A DNA stretch of 14,641 nucleotides, taken from positions 1 to 14,641 of the forward strand of contig USKC01000042.1 in NCBI GenBank assembly GCA_900555195.1, read 5' to 3'. The stretch comes from an uncultured Lachnospiraceae bacterium (GTDB lineage Bacteria > Bacillota > Clostridia > Lachnospirales > Lachnospiraceae). The notes beneath the pieces were generated by a model, which saw only the letters and a program-made list of their open reading frames with translations, ran no database searches and had not been told where the DNA came from. Positions within the stretch are counted from its first letter, which is position 1; every line of letters begins with the position of its first letter. Shown piece by piece: positions 1 through 6,419 of this stretch. Made by a program: the position numbers and the translations under genes.

Positions 1-1
1 G

Positions 2-445
2 GTACAGAACCTGGGGTATAGGGCTTCCTTCCCGCTGCTCCTTAACATTGCGGATGAGCCCACCTATTTCATGGCCCTTAAGGATGATGCGGGCCTGGTG
101 AAAAAATATGCGATGGTTAATGTGCAGAAGTATCAGTGGGTGGCGATCGGTGACACGATCCAGGAGTGCGAGAAGAACTATAACGAACTGCTGGCCATGA
201 ACGGGATTGTAAGCCAGAACCAGGGCAGCACGCAGGAGATATCCGGAACAATCGACCTGATCGCTTCTGTGGTCATAGAGGGAAATACCCATTATTATGT
301 GGGGCTTGCGGGAAATGAAGCGCTCTTTGATGTGAACGTGACGGAGGATGAACTATATCAGATCGTCCGTTATAAAGAAGGCGATCAAATCACCCTTGTA
401 TATGAAGAAGGGTATGGATTGAACCCAGTAGCGGAGATAAAATAG
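2..445 (+). CDS. C-terminal fragment of an unrecognised protein (5' end outside window)
   Basis: The reading frame is open from base 2 to the TAG at 443-445, giving 147 residues. There is no ribosome binding site before the internal ATG at 71, and the codons upstream of it read as ordinary protein (...PLLLNIADEPTYF-MALKDD...). This is therefore the end of a longer gene rather than a short gene starting at 71. No transmembrane segment is visible in the fragment. The last 70 residues alternate hydrophobic and polar residues in a beta-rich pattern (around SGTIDLIASVVIEGNTHYYV), which suggests a small beta-barrel or OB-like end domain; that is inference only. I do not recognise the family and assign no function. 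The gene is convergent with the LytTR/DUF3021 operon and shares its terminator region. Confidence 0.75.
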   Translation, partial: VQNLGYRASFPLLLNIADEPTYFMALKDDAGLVKKYAMVNVQKYQWVAIGDTIQECEKNYNELLAMNGIVSQNQGSTQEISGTIDLIASVVIEGNTHYYVGLAGNEALFDVNVTEDELYQIVRYKEGDQITLVYEEGYGLNPVAEIK

Positions 446-459
446 TTACTGCTCAGCCA

Positions 460-484
460 GGTCTGCGCATGGACTGTGCAGACC
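460..484 (+). other. Small hairpin after the first gene
   Basis: GGTCTGC (460-466) and GCAGACC (478-484) form a 7-bp stem with an 11-nt loop, just downstream of the stop codon at 445 and ahead of the stronger terminator hairpin. It has no T-tract of its own. It may help stabilise the 3' end of the mRNA. Confidence 0.35.
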
Positions 485-489
485 GTACG

Positions 490-531
490 AAAACGCTGCG
501 GGGGAAAAAATACAGCCGCCCGCAGCGTTTT
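490..531 (+). terminator. Rho-independent terminator, probably bidirectional
   Basis: AAAACGCTGCGGG (490-502) pairs perfectly with CCCGCAGCGTTTT (519-531), a 13-bp stem with a 16-nt A-rich loop. The right arm ends in TTTT, and on the minus strand the stem also ends in TTTT. It lies between a plus-strand gene ending at 445 and a minus-strand gene ending at 576, so it can stop transcription from both sides. Confidence 0.85.
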
Positions 532-575
532 GATTTCCATGCAGGAAGGGTCGTTCGGCCCCCGTGTTTTTGCCT

Positions 576-1019
576 TTAGCCGGCATCCTGCTGATTTTTC
601 AGTTCTTTAATTCTTCTGTCTATTTTTCTTGCCATCTGTTTATAATGCAGGGTAAACCCAAACCAAATCAAAAAAGCGACGGACAATTCGGTCAAAATTG
701 CCAGCATGCATCTTCCCGCTCCCAGATGTCTGGGGATCCACCCCACTGCCAAAGCAATGATGAGATAAATGCCGCATCCAATTCCCATATGAACCATCAC
801 CTTAACCGGATAAGGGAGCGTCGGATGATCATATATCAGACATGGCACGGAAAAACCGATGCCGACCAGAATGGAACCAATCACCATCCGAGTATAGTTC
901 CATTCAACCATCACATAGTTTCCGGCGTTCATTATATCCCAGACCATTCCGCCAACCGCAAAAATCGCGAGCGCCATTCCAATTCCTTTTGTCAGTAAAC
1001 GCAATACTTTCCGAAGCAT
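576..1019 (-). CDS. DUF3021 family four-helix membrane protein
   Basis: This 147-residue protein has four hydrophobic segments (about 9-31, 43-64, 74-94 and 104-124) followed by a basic, glutamine-rich cytoplasmic tail (KQMARKIDRRIKELKNQQ). That arrangement and size match DUF3021 proteins, which are nearly always encoded beside a LytTR DNA-binding protein, as here. In better-studied relatives the membrane protein holds back its LytTR partner; applying that here is inference. The start is firm: AAAGGAG stands about five bases before the ATG. The gene begins 15 bases after the LytTR stop codon, so the two form one operon and are probably made together. It ends TAA at 576-578 and runs into the shared hairpin at 490-531. 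Confidence 0.85.
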   Translation of the reverse strand: MLRKVLRLLTKGIGMALAIFAVGGMVWDIMNAGNYVMVEWNYTRMVIGSILVGIGFSVPCLIYDHPTLPYPVKVMVHMGIGCGIYLIIALAVGWIPRHLGAGRCMLAILTELSVAFLIWFGFTLHYKQMARKIDRRIKELKNQQDAG

Positions 1020-1034
1020 ATGCTCTCCTTTCTT

Positions 1035-1469
1035 TTATAGCCCAAGATATTTTTTTAATCCCGGCAAATACTTTCTGGATACATAATCTTTACATCCGTT
1101 CTGCAAACTGAGCAGCATGGTTCCCCCAAAGGAAGCCTCCATTCCTTCTAAATAGGATAGATTGATCAATGTCGTCTTGGAAATTTTCATAAATTTACGG
1201 CTGCATATTCTTTCCAGCTCGTACAATCGTTTTTTGCTGTAGTACTTCTTATCTCTGCAGTAAATCGCCGTCTTTTCCTCTTCCACTCTTATCATATAAA
1301 CATCCTGTTCCTTCAAAACGATAATTCTTTCCTCCTGCACTGCAGTGATCACTCCGGCGGGAGCGCTTGCCGCTTCGATAAAATTCTGAACTTCTTCTGT
1401 CATTCTGCCAGCATAAACGACAGCATACGGTTCTTCTACTCCTTCAATCAGTTTCAATTCAATCCTCAT
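1035..1469 (-). CDS. LytTR-domain transcriptional regulator
   Basis: This 144-residue protein has no receiver domain. A short N-terminal part (about 1-45) is followed by a LytTR DNA-binding domain (about 45-144). Recognisable LytTR features are DVYMIRVEEEKTAIYC near 56-71, the KFMKISKTTLINL block at 92-104, and the C-terminal VSRKYLPGLKKYL. Such stand-alone LytTR proteins work with the membrane protein encoded next to them, here DUF3021 starting 15 bases downstream. The ATG is preceded by GAAGGGG at about seven bases. A promoter with -35 GTGACA and -10 TAAGAT at 17-bp spacing lies about 75 bases upstream. A CGCGAC-TTT-CGTGAC direct repeat overlaps its -35 box, so autoregulation is likely. Its external targets are unknown; the ABC export operon next to it is the obvious candidate. 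Confidence 0.88.
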   Translation of the reverse strand: MRIELKLIEGVEEPYAVVYAGRMTEEVQNFIEAASAPAGVITAVQEERIIVLKEQDVYMIRVEEEKTAIYCRDKKYYSKKRLYELERICSRKFMKISKTTLINLSYLEGMEASFGGTMLLSLQNGCKDYVSRKYLPGLKKYLGL

Positions 1470-1546
1470 AACGGATCCCCTTCTTACTTTTCTTCACATT
1501 CGCTCCTCCTTCTTCCATGATTGGCCAGACAGCTATCTTTGTTTTT

Positions 1547-1575
1547 ATCTTACTAGTAATTCCTGTTTTTGTCAC
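1547..1575 (-). promoter_or_regulatory. Promoter of the LytTR-DUF3021 operon
   Basis: On the minus strand, GTGACA (1570-1575) is followed by exactly 17 bases and TAAGAT (1547-1552), a good sigma-A type promoter. The predicted start near 1540 leaves a leader of about 70 bases before the LytTR ATG at 1469. Confidence 0.65.
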
Positions 1576-1585
1576 GAAAGTCGCG
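1571..1585 (-). promoter_or_regulatory. Candidate LytTR binding site (direct repeat)
   Basis: The minus strand reads CGCGAC-TTT-CGTGAC, two CGnGAC half-sites with a 9-bp period. The second half-site overlaps the -35 box of the LytTR promoter. LytTR domains generally bind short direct repeats, so autoregulation is a reasonable inference; no binding motif for this particular subfamily is asserted. Confidence 0.4.
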
Positions 1586-1670
1586 CCAAAGGGAACAATT
1601 TCTGCGCCCAAATGCCTGATTGCAACAGTCAAATGCTTTGCAGGAGGCTGACATGGGGATTCCTGCCCGC

Positions 1671-1718
1671 AAAAATAAAACACAGCAGATCTAGCCTCCT
1701 CGCGCTCGATCCGCTGTG
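1671..1718 (-). terminator. Rho-independent terminator of the ABC export operon
   Basis: On the minus strand CACAGCGGATC (1708-1718) pairs with GATCTGCTGTG (1681-1691), an 11-bp stem with one G-U pair and a 16-nt loop. It is followed directly by TTTTATTTTT (1671-1680). It lies 60 bases downstream of the ATPase stop codon and before the LytTR promoter, so it separates the two minus-strand operons. Confidence 0.85.
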
Positions 1719-1723
1719 AATTC

Positions 1724-1759
1724 ATCGTAACGCTTCAGGCCTACCTGAACTGTTACGAT
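1724..1759 (-). other. Long dyad / hairpin after the ATPase gene
   Basis: ATCGTAAC (1724-1731) is mirrored by GTTACGAT (1752-1759), and TTCAGG (1734-1739) by CCTGAA (1744-1749), with a 2x2 mismatch between the blocks and a 4-nt loop: 14 paired bases in a 36-nt element. It has no T-tract and stands just before the true terminator. It could protect the 3' end of the mRNA or be a protein-binding palindrome. Confidence 0.55.
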
Positions 1760-1777
1760 ATGCCGTATTTTATATTG

Positions 1778-2461
1778 TTATTTTTCTTCACTCAGCCTTC
1801 CATCCACGATATGTACGATCCGTCCCGCAGCTTTAGCCACATTCAAATCATGCGTAATCATGACAATGGTATTTCCCATTCCGTTCAGTTTTCCGAAAAG
1901 CTTCAGCACCTCCTGTCCGCTCACGCTGTCCAACGCTCCTGTCGGCTCATCTGCCAGGAGCAGGGCTGGTTCTCCCACCAATGCCCTTGCTATAGATACC
2001 CTCTGCTTCTGCCCGCCAGACAGTTCAGCAGGTTTATGCTTCAATCTGTGATCAATTCCCAGCAGGCGAATGGTATCCATGCACTTTTCTTCTGCTTCCC
2101 TTGATGACATGCCCCGAACCACCAAAGGCATGATGATGTTCTGAAGAATATTGTAAGTAGGAATGAGTTGATAATTCTGGAAAATAAAGCCGATTTCCTT
2201 ATTTCGGACATCATTCAGTTCCGTTTCCTCCATCTCATGAATGGCATTTCCTTCCAGATAATATTCTCCGCTATCTGCCACATCCATGCATCCGATGATA
2301 TTCATCAACGTAGTCTTTCCTGAACCGGAAGGGCCCAGAATAGCCACGAACTCTCCCTTTTCCACTCTGAAACGGATATTTTTCAGAACCGGAACCTTTT
2401 CTTCACCGAGCATATAACCTTTATTGATATCCGTCATCTCTATGATGGCGCCTCCACTCAT
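1778..2461 (-). CDS. ABC transporter ATP-binding protein (MacB/LolD type)
   Basis: This is the cytoplasmic ATPase of an export system. From the chosen start (227 residues, a normal length) all the motifs are present: Walker A GPSGSGKT at 43-50, Q-loop Q95 in FIFQNYQLIP, signature LSGGQ at 147-151, Walker B LLLADEP at 167-173 with catalytic E172, D-loop ALDS and H-loop H204. The NYQLIPTYN and EPTGALD wording is typical of the MacB/LolD/YknY branch. I place the start at 2461 because GGAGG stands five bases before that ATG; the frame is open 36 bases further, to 2497, but without a better site. The gene lies 84 bases after the repeat-bearing anchored protein and is last in the operon, before two hairpins. 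It should pair with the FtsX-type permease encoded at 3450-4760. Confidence 0.93.
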   Translation of the reverse strand: MSGGAIIEMTDINKGYMLGEEKVPVLKNIRFRVEKGEFVAILGPSGSGKTTLMNIIGCMDVADSGEYYLEGNAIHEMEETELNDVRNKEIGFIFQNYQLIPTYNILQNIIMPLVVRGMSSREAEEKCMDTIRLLGIDHRLKHKPAELSGGQKQRVSIARALVGEPALLLADEPTGALDSVSGQEVLKLFGKLNGMGNTIVMITHDLNVAKAAGRIVHIVDGRLSEEK

Positions 2462-2545
2462 CTTAACCTCCATTCCGAGCATCAGCGGCCGGAGCACGCT
2501 GCCCAGGTATTCCGTGACGCTCCATTACAGGCAGTATGAACTTTT

Positions 2546-3334
2546 TTATTGCACAATCCATATTTTCAATATATTGTCTGTTCCCTCCTCCAGAAGCAAG
2601 GCGATTACATCTCCAGCTGCCAGTCTGGAAAAAGTAGTAGTAACCCCCAGTTGGGTAATTACGTCCGTTCCAACAGGTATCTGATAGGAAGCGGATTCTC
2701 CCGTCTCCGTATAAGAAGCGATACTTTCTCCACCAGGCCCGCTGCTTGCTGCCGCCCCTTGCATGGCCCCTTCCTGAAAACTGCTGCCTTGTGGAGCACT
2801 GCCTCGTGAACTAATATCTTGCGGAGCGCCGTTTTGTAAAACGCTGTCTTGTGATGTGTCTTCTTGGAATGTACCTTCTTGGAATTCGGGATCCGTGAAA
2901 GTATCCTTTCCGCTTTCTCCCTCCTCTGCACCAGGCTCAATGTTCCCCGAAACCTGTAACTCATTCGATGATATGCCATTTAAAACAGCGCTATTGTCCG
3001 AAACAGTTTCCAAAGAACCATTGGTTTCATTTTTTTCCTGCGCTTCCTGTCCACCAACGAAAGTCTCTTCTTCTGCTTCAGTGGGCTGCATGTTTTCTTC
3101 CTCTGGCAGCAGAAGGGATACTTCTATTTCATTTCCTACAATATTGTTAATTCTTGCATATTGAAGTTCTTCTCCTTCTCCTGCCACAATTTCTGCCGTT
3201 ATATCCTCAGCCTTACTTTGTTTCCAGAAGAACAGGCCGGCCATTCCCATGGCAACAATACACAAGGATAAAATGATGGCAAAGATCCGTCTCTTTCTCT
3301 TTCTTTTTTTCCTCTTTTCCACTTTCGATTCCAT
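2546..3334 (-). CDS. Membrane-anchored extracellular protein with pentapeptide repeats
   Basis: I do not recognise a named family. From the chosen start the protein has 262 residues: a very basic N-terminus (KVEKRKKRKRKRR), one membrane segment at about 17-37, then an outside domain. That domain has three parts: a short ordered stretch (EELQYARINNIVGNEIEVSL, about 56-75), a long acidic, disordered linker ending in nine degenerate xQ[ED]xx pentapeptides (151-195), and a compact C-terminal piece containing GVTTTFSRLAAGDVIALLL and ending NILKIWIVQ. The start at 3334 is preferred because GGGAG stands five bases before it; the ATG at 3346 has no such site. It sits inside the exporter operon between permease and ATPase, so a role in export, for example as a cell-wall-spanning linker or accessory subunit, is inferred from context only. 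Confidence 0.7.
   Translation of the reverse strand: MESKVEKRKKRKRKRRIFAIILSLCIVAMGMAGLFFWKQSKAEDITAEIVAGEGEELQYARINNIVGNEIEVSLLLPEEENMQPTEAEEETFVGGQEAQEKNETNGSLETVSDNSAVLNGISSNELQVSGNIEPGAEEGESGKDTFTDPEFQEGTFQEDTSQDSVLQNGAPQDISSRGSAPQGSSFQEGAMQGAAASSGPGGESIASYTETGESASYQIPVGTDVITQLGVTTTFSRLAAGDVIALLLEEGTDNILKIWIVQ
2750..2884 (-). repeat. Nine degenerate 15-bp repeats coding for pentapeptides
   Basis: The coded pentads are FQEGT, FQEDT, SQDSV, LQNGA, PQDIS, SRGSA, PQGSS, FQEGA and MQGAA: nine tandem units with Q at position 2 in eight of them. On the plus strand the matching DNA shows recurring CTTCTTGGAA-like units. The array is in frame inside the anchored protein at 2546-3334. Confidence 0.75.
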
Positions 3335-3372
3335 TTTTGCTCCCATCTATGCATAAACGCATACGTCTATAA

Positions 3373-3453
3373 TCAAGAGGGTTCAACCAAATTTTTCTTT
3401 CCCTCTACCTCCATGCGCACAGCAATAAGATTCTTTTCGTCCGTATCCGTCAT
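3373..3453 (-). CDS. Possible 26-residue ORF coupled to the permease gene
   Basis: The ATG at 3453-3451 overlaps the permease stop codon in an ATGA, the same overlap used elsewhere in this operon. The frame runs 26 codons to TGA at 3375-3373 (beginning MTDTDEKNLIAVRMEVEGKK). The peptide has no signal or membrane segment and I recognise nothing in it. It could be a real small protein, a remnant, or simply the spacer between the permease and the anchored-protein gene. Confidence 0.25.
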   Translation of the reverse strand: MTDTDEKNLIAVRMEVEGKKNLVEPS

Positions 3454-4760
3454 TCATGATTTAGCGCTACAACTGGAATCAGATTGGATGCCTGGTATGC
3501 CGGGTAGAACCCAAATACAGTTCCGGTCATCACGCCGAATACGAGGGACAGCAATCCTCCCGAGACAGACAAGGATATCGTAACGCCAAAATACTCCAGA
3601 ATTGGCGTAATCCCTAATGCGAGCATAACTCCCAGGATAGCGCCAACCAGGCTCGTACAGCTGGCTTCCAGAAGGAATTCCACCAAAATGTCCTTTTTGG
3701 AGCATCCAATTGCTTTCAGTATACCGATCTCATTCGTTCTTTCCTTAACAGATACAAAGAGGACATTCATGATCCCAAGGCCGCCCACTATAAATACAAT
3801 CACCGCCATACAGATTAACAACATAGTCAATGTATCGTTCGATGCAGACGCTGCTTCCATCCTGCTTCCTGTATCAGATATGGTAAATTCCGCATTCGGG
3901 TAGCTTTCCGCAAGCACGGCCTCAATATTGGTTATCACATTCTCCACATCATTGACATCCTCAGCAATCACCGTCATTGTCGGGCTGACATCATTGCTGG
4001 CTAGATATTTGAGACCGGTATTATAAGGGATGAAAATGGCTTCATCCGGGCTGATCCCAGATGCTACAGTCCCCATCTCGCTTAAGATCCCTACTACCTG
4101 ATAGGGGCGATTGTCAATATAGACTGTACCATCATAGGCATCGTATACACTTCCGAAAATATCACGGGCCATATCATAGCCTAACACGCAGACCTTATTC
4201 TTATAGGTATCATCTTCTTCCCCGAAGAACTCCCCCATTGCCAATTCCAAGTTGCTCATCTGCGCATAGTTGCTCCAGACTCCTGCAATCGTAGCTGTAG
4301 TGCTCTCATCTAACTCCCCACCGTCCACAGAGGACATTGTTGTAAAGCTCAGGGCACCATCTTCCAAGCCTGGGACAAAGGTCAAAATATCGTCCAAATC
4401 ATCTTCATCCAGCGTTATGCGTTCTGTATTTGTTTCTTCGCCGCCGAATCCGCCGCCGAACATCCCTCCGCCTCCGGGCATTCCACCTCCACCAGGCATT
4501 CCGCCTCCACCGGCACCTCCTTCCGGCATTCCGCCTCCAGACGTTCCTCTGCCTCCCTGGTACTCATAACTAATATCTATGGCCCCGGCGTTCAAGTTCT
4601 TAAACTGTTCTGCGACCGCTTCCCTGCCGCCGGTTCCTATCGCGATCACAAGCATGATGGTGGCCGCCCCAACAATAATGCCGGTGGATGTCAGAATCAC
4701 CTTAAATTTATTAGAGGACAGGTTCAGCCACACAAGCCTCAAAATTTCTGTCAATTTCAT
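3450..4760 (-). CDS. MacB-type ABC transporter permease (FtsX family)
   Basis: This 436-residue membrane subunit is a MacB-like exporter half without the fused ATPase. It has one N-terminal membrane helix (about 21-43), a large external domain (about 44-310), and a C-terminal FtsX domain with three helices (about 312-336, 365-389 and 402-420). The cytoplasmic loop has the family signature KERTNEIGILKAIGCSKKDI. The MacB-type external domain is interrupted near its start by a glycine/methionine-rich stretch at 69-107. The start overlaps the preceding adaptor's stop codon (ATGA at 4757-4760), with a weak GGGTGAG site upstream, so translation is probably coupled. It is expected to dimerise, bind the ATPase encoded at 1778-2461, and carry the HlyD-type adaptors on its outer face. 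The substrate cannot be told from sequence. Confidence 0.92.
   Translation of the reverse strand: MKLTEILRLVWLNLSSNKFKVILTSTGIIVGAATIMLVIAIGTGGREAVAEQFKNLNAGAIDISYEYQGGRGTSGGGMPEGGAGGGGMPGGGGMPGGGGMFGGGFGGEETNTERITLDEDDLDDILTFVPGLEDGALSFTTMSSVDGGELDESTTATIAGVWSNYAQMSNLELAMGEFFGEEDDTYKNKVCVLGYDMARDIFGSVYDAYDGTVYIDNRPYQVVGILSEMGTVASGISPDEAIFIPYNTGLKYLASNDVSPTMTVIAEDVNDVENVITNIEAVLAESYPNAEFTISDTGSRMEAASASNDTLTMLLICMAVIVFIVGGLGIMNVLFVSVKERTNEIGILKAIGCSKKDILVEFLLEASCTSLVGAILGVMLALGITPILEYFGVTISLSVSGGLLSLVFGVMTGTVFGFYPAYQASNLIPVVALNHE
4440..4556 (-). repeat. Glycine/methionine-rich repeat in the permease external domain
   Basis: Residues 69-107 of the permease are almost entirely glycine with regularly spaced MP pairs: GGGMPEGG, GGGGMPGG, GGMPGGGG, MFGGGFGG. 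The DNA shows matching runs of CCTCCGCCT-like units on the plus strand. It lies a few residues after the first membrane segment and the start of the external domain. Confidence 0.85.
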
Positions 4761-6406
4761 GAATCGCTCACCCTGCTTTCAATCAGGACTGTATCTCCTT
4801 CGGAAAGTCCCTCCTCAATCTCAACATAAGTTCCATCAGAAAATCCCGTTACAACCTCCTGTTCCGTAATGCTTCCATCCGCCTCTTTTTTCCGCACATA
4901 GGATTTTCCATTCTGCCTGTATACCGCCCGGTTAGACACATAAGTTACTGTTTCCGTTTCCTTTGTAATAAAGGTGATCTCTACAGACATTCCTTCATAC
5001 AGCTTTGCCGTATCTCCTGACAGTTTCACCGTTACATCCGCATAGGTATTTCCGGTGGAACTATCATATTCTGAATCGCCGATTTCTTCCACGGTGCTGG
5101 TGAATTCCTCGTCAGGATAAGCGCTGATGCTCACATTCACCGCATCGCCTTCATGAATGTTCTCCAGTTCAGATTCCTCAACTGATACCGTCACAGTAAC
5201 TTCATCATAATCATTCAGTGTAATCAGAACCGTTCCCGTATCAACCGCATCGCCTATGGAAAGTTCTATCTGTGTCACCACACCATTATATTGTGAATTC
5301 AGCGTCCCTTCTCCCAGCACGGAATCGAACTCTTCCAGCTTTTCGCTTGCTTCGTCATAATCTTCCTGTGCAACCTGTGTATCGAATTCTCCCATCGCGA
5401 CACTCACATCATATCTTTCGGAAGCATTGCTGTTCTTCAGCGTCCTTAGAGAAAGCTGCGCCTGTGCGTCAATTAATCCCTGTTCAAGATCCTTCTGTGC
5501 TCCAGTTAGGCTCTCCGTCAATTCAGCAAGCTCTATATTTGATTCCTCAATAGATTCTGTTGTAGTCTCAATTTCATCTTCCAGCTGATCGATCACCTCC
5601 TGCGCGTCTTCTCTGGCATTTTCTGCAGTAATCCAGCCATATGCATCTGAAACGATGTCCGTTGTCTCAATCACATATTCCGCATTCTCCAGAACCTCTT
5701 GTTCTGTCTCTAGGTCTGCCTGATATTCTGCCAGCTGCTCATTCAGTGTCAGCAGTTCCTCATTCACATCCGTAATTTCTTCCTCTATATCAGTAACCGC
5801 TTCCTGAAGATCTGAGACAGTCTTGTTGTATTCCGCCTGTGCCAAATCAGTTCCATAAGCAGTATCCGTCTCATATGCCTGCTGTGCCTCCAGCCTGGTC
5901 ATCTGAAGCTGTGTCTGTGTCTGTTCCAACGTTACCAATGCATCCGATACATCAGAACTCAGTTCTGAACGGATGGAATCAATACTTTCCTGTGTAATTC
6001 GGTAAATCGGCTCCCCTTCCGTTATTTCCTGCCCCTCCGTCACCAGAATCTCTTCCACTGTCAGATTTCTTCCTGAAGAAGATGATGAAGAGGCTACATT
6101 CCCCATCCCTGCAAACAGATTTGTATTCCACGAGAAAGTATCGCTACTGCTGCTCGTATAGGCGCTTAAGTCCAGTTCAAACGTCTGTTCCGTAGTTCCA
6201 ACTTCCACATTTCCTGATTCCTGCATTCCCACAGTTAATTCACCATAAAGCACCGTTTCTTCTCTGTAAGATATCTCCTCTTCCTGGCCTGTTACCAGAA
6301 AATATCCCATGGCTCCACCTGCGGTTATAAGGATGATGCCGCCGACAGTAAAGATTATCATCTTAAAGGATATACTCTTTTTCTCAATCCATCTTTTCTT
6401 ATCCAT
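4757..6406 (-). CDS. HlyD/MacA-type adaptor (membrane fusion protein) A
   Basis: This 549-residue protein from the preferred start has one N-terminal membrane anchor (about 18-38, MIIFTVGGIILITAGGAMGY), then the adaptor order: first lipoyl half ending in EILVTEGQEITEGEPIYRI (about 118-137), a long coiled coil (about 143-360), second lipoyl half (about 370-398), a beta-barrel (about 400-480, with AYPDEEFTSTVEEI), and a membrane-proximal domain ending EGLSEGDTVLIESRVSDS. It should sit on the outer face of the membrane and link the permease to the outside. A serine-rich patch at about 82-112 interrupts the first lipoyl half. AGGAGG stands eight bases before the ATG at 6406; the in-frame ATG at 6412 is only two bases from it. 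The stop overlaps the permease start. It is the third of three tandem adaptor genes. Confidence 0.9.
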   Translation of the reverse strand: MDKKRWIEKKSISFKMIIFTVGGIILITAGGAMGYFLVTGQEEEISYREETVLYGELTVGMQESGNVEVGTTEQTFELDLSAYTSSSSDTFSWNTNLFAGMGNVASSSSSSGRNLTVEEILVTEGQEITEGEPIYRITQESIDSIRSELSSDVSDALVTLEQTQTQLQMTRLEAQQAYETDTAYGTDLAQAEYNKTVSDLQEAVTDIEEEITDVNEELLTLNEQLAEYQADLETEQEVLENAEYVIETTDIVSDAYGWITAENAREDAQEVIDQLEDEIETTTESIEESNIELAELTESLTGAQKDLEQGLIDAQAQLSLRTLKNSNASERYDVSVAMGEFDTQVAQEDYDEASEKLEEFDSVLGEGTLNSQYNGVVTQIELSIGDAVDTGTVLITLNDYDEVTVTVSVEESELENIHEGDAVNVSISAYPDEEFTSTVEEIGDSEYDSSTGNTYADVTVKLSGDTAKLYEGMSVEITFITKETETVTYVSNRAVYRQNGKSYVRKKEADGSITEQEVVTGFSDGTYVEIEEGLSEGDTVLIESRVSDS

Positions 6407-6419
6407 CTCCATTCCCTCC

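Noticed and set aside
564..998. Long plus-strand open frame opposite the DUF3021 gene
   Set aside because: It is the antisense of a well-supported gene with a ribosome binding site, and its protein has no recognisable features.
1459..1725. An 88-codon minus-strand frame between the ATPase and LytTR genes
   Set aside because: It runs through a complete Rho-independent terminator (1671-1718) and the LytTR promoter, has no ribosome binding site at its ATG, and its sequence looks random.
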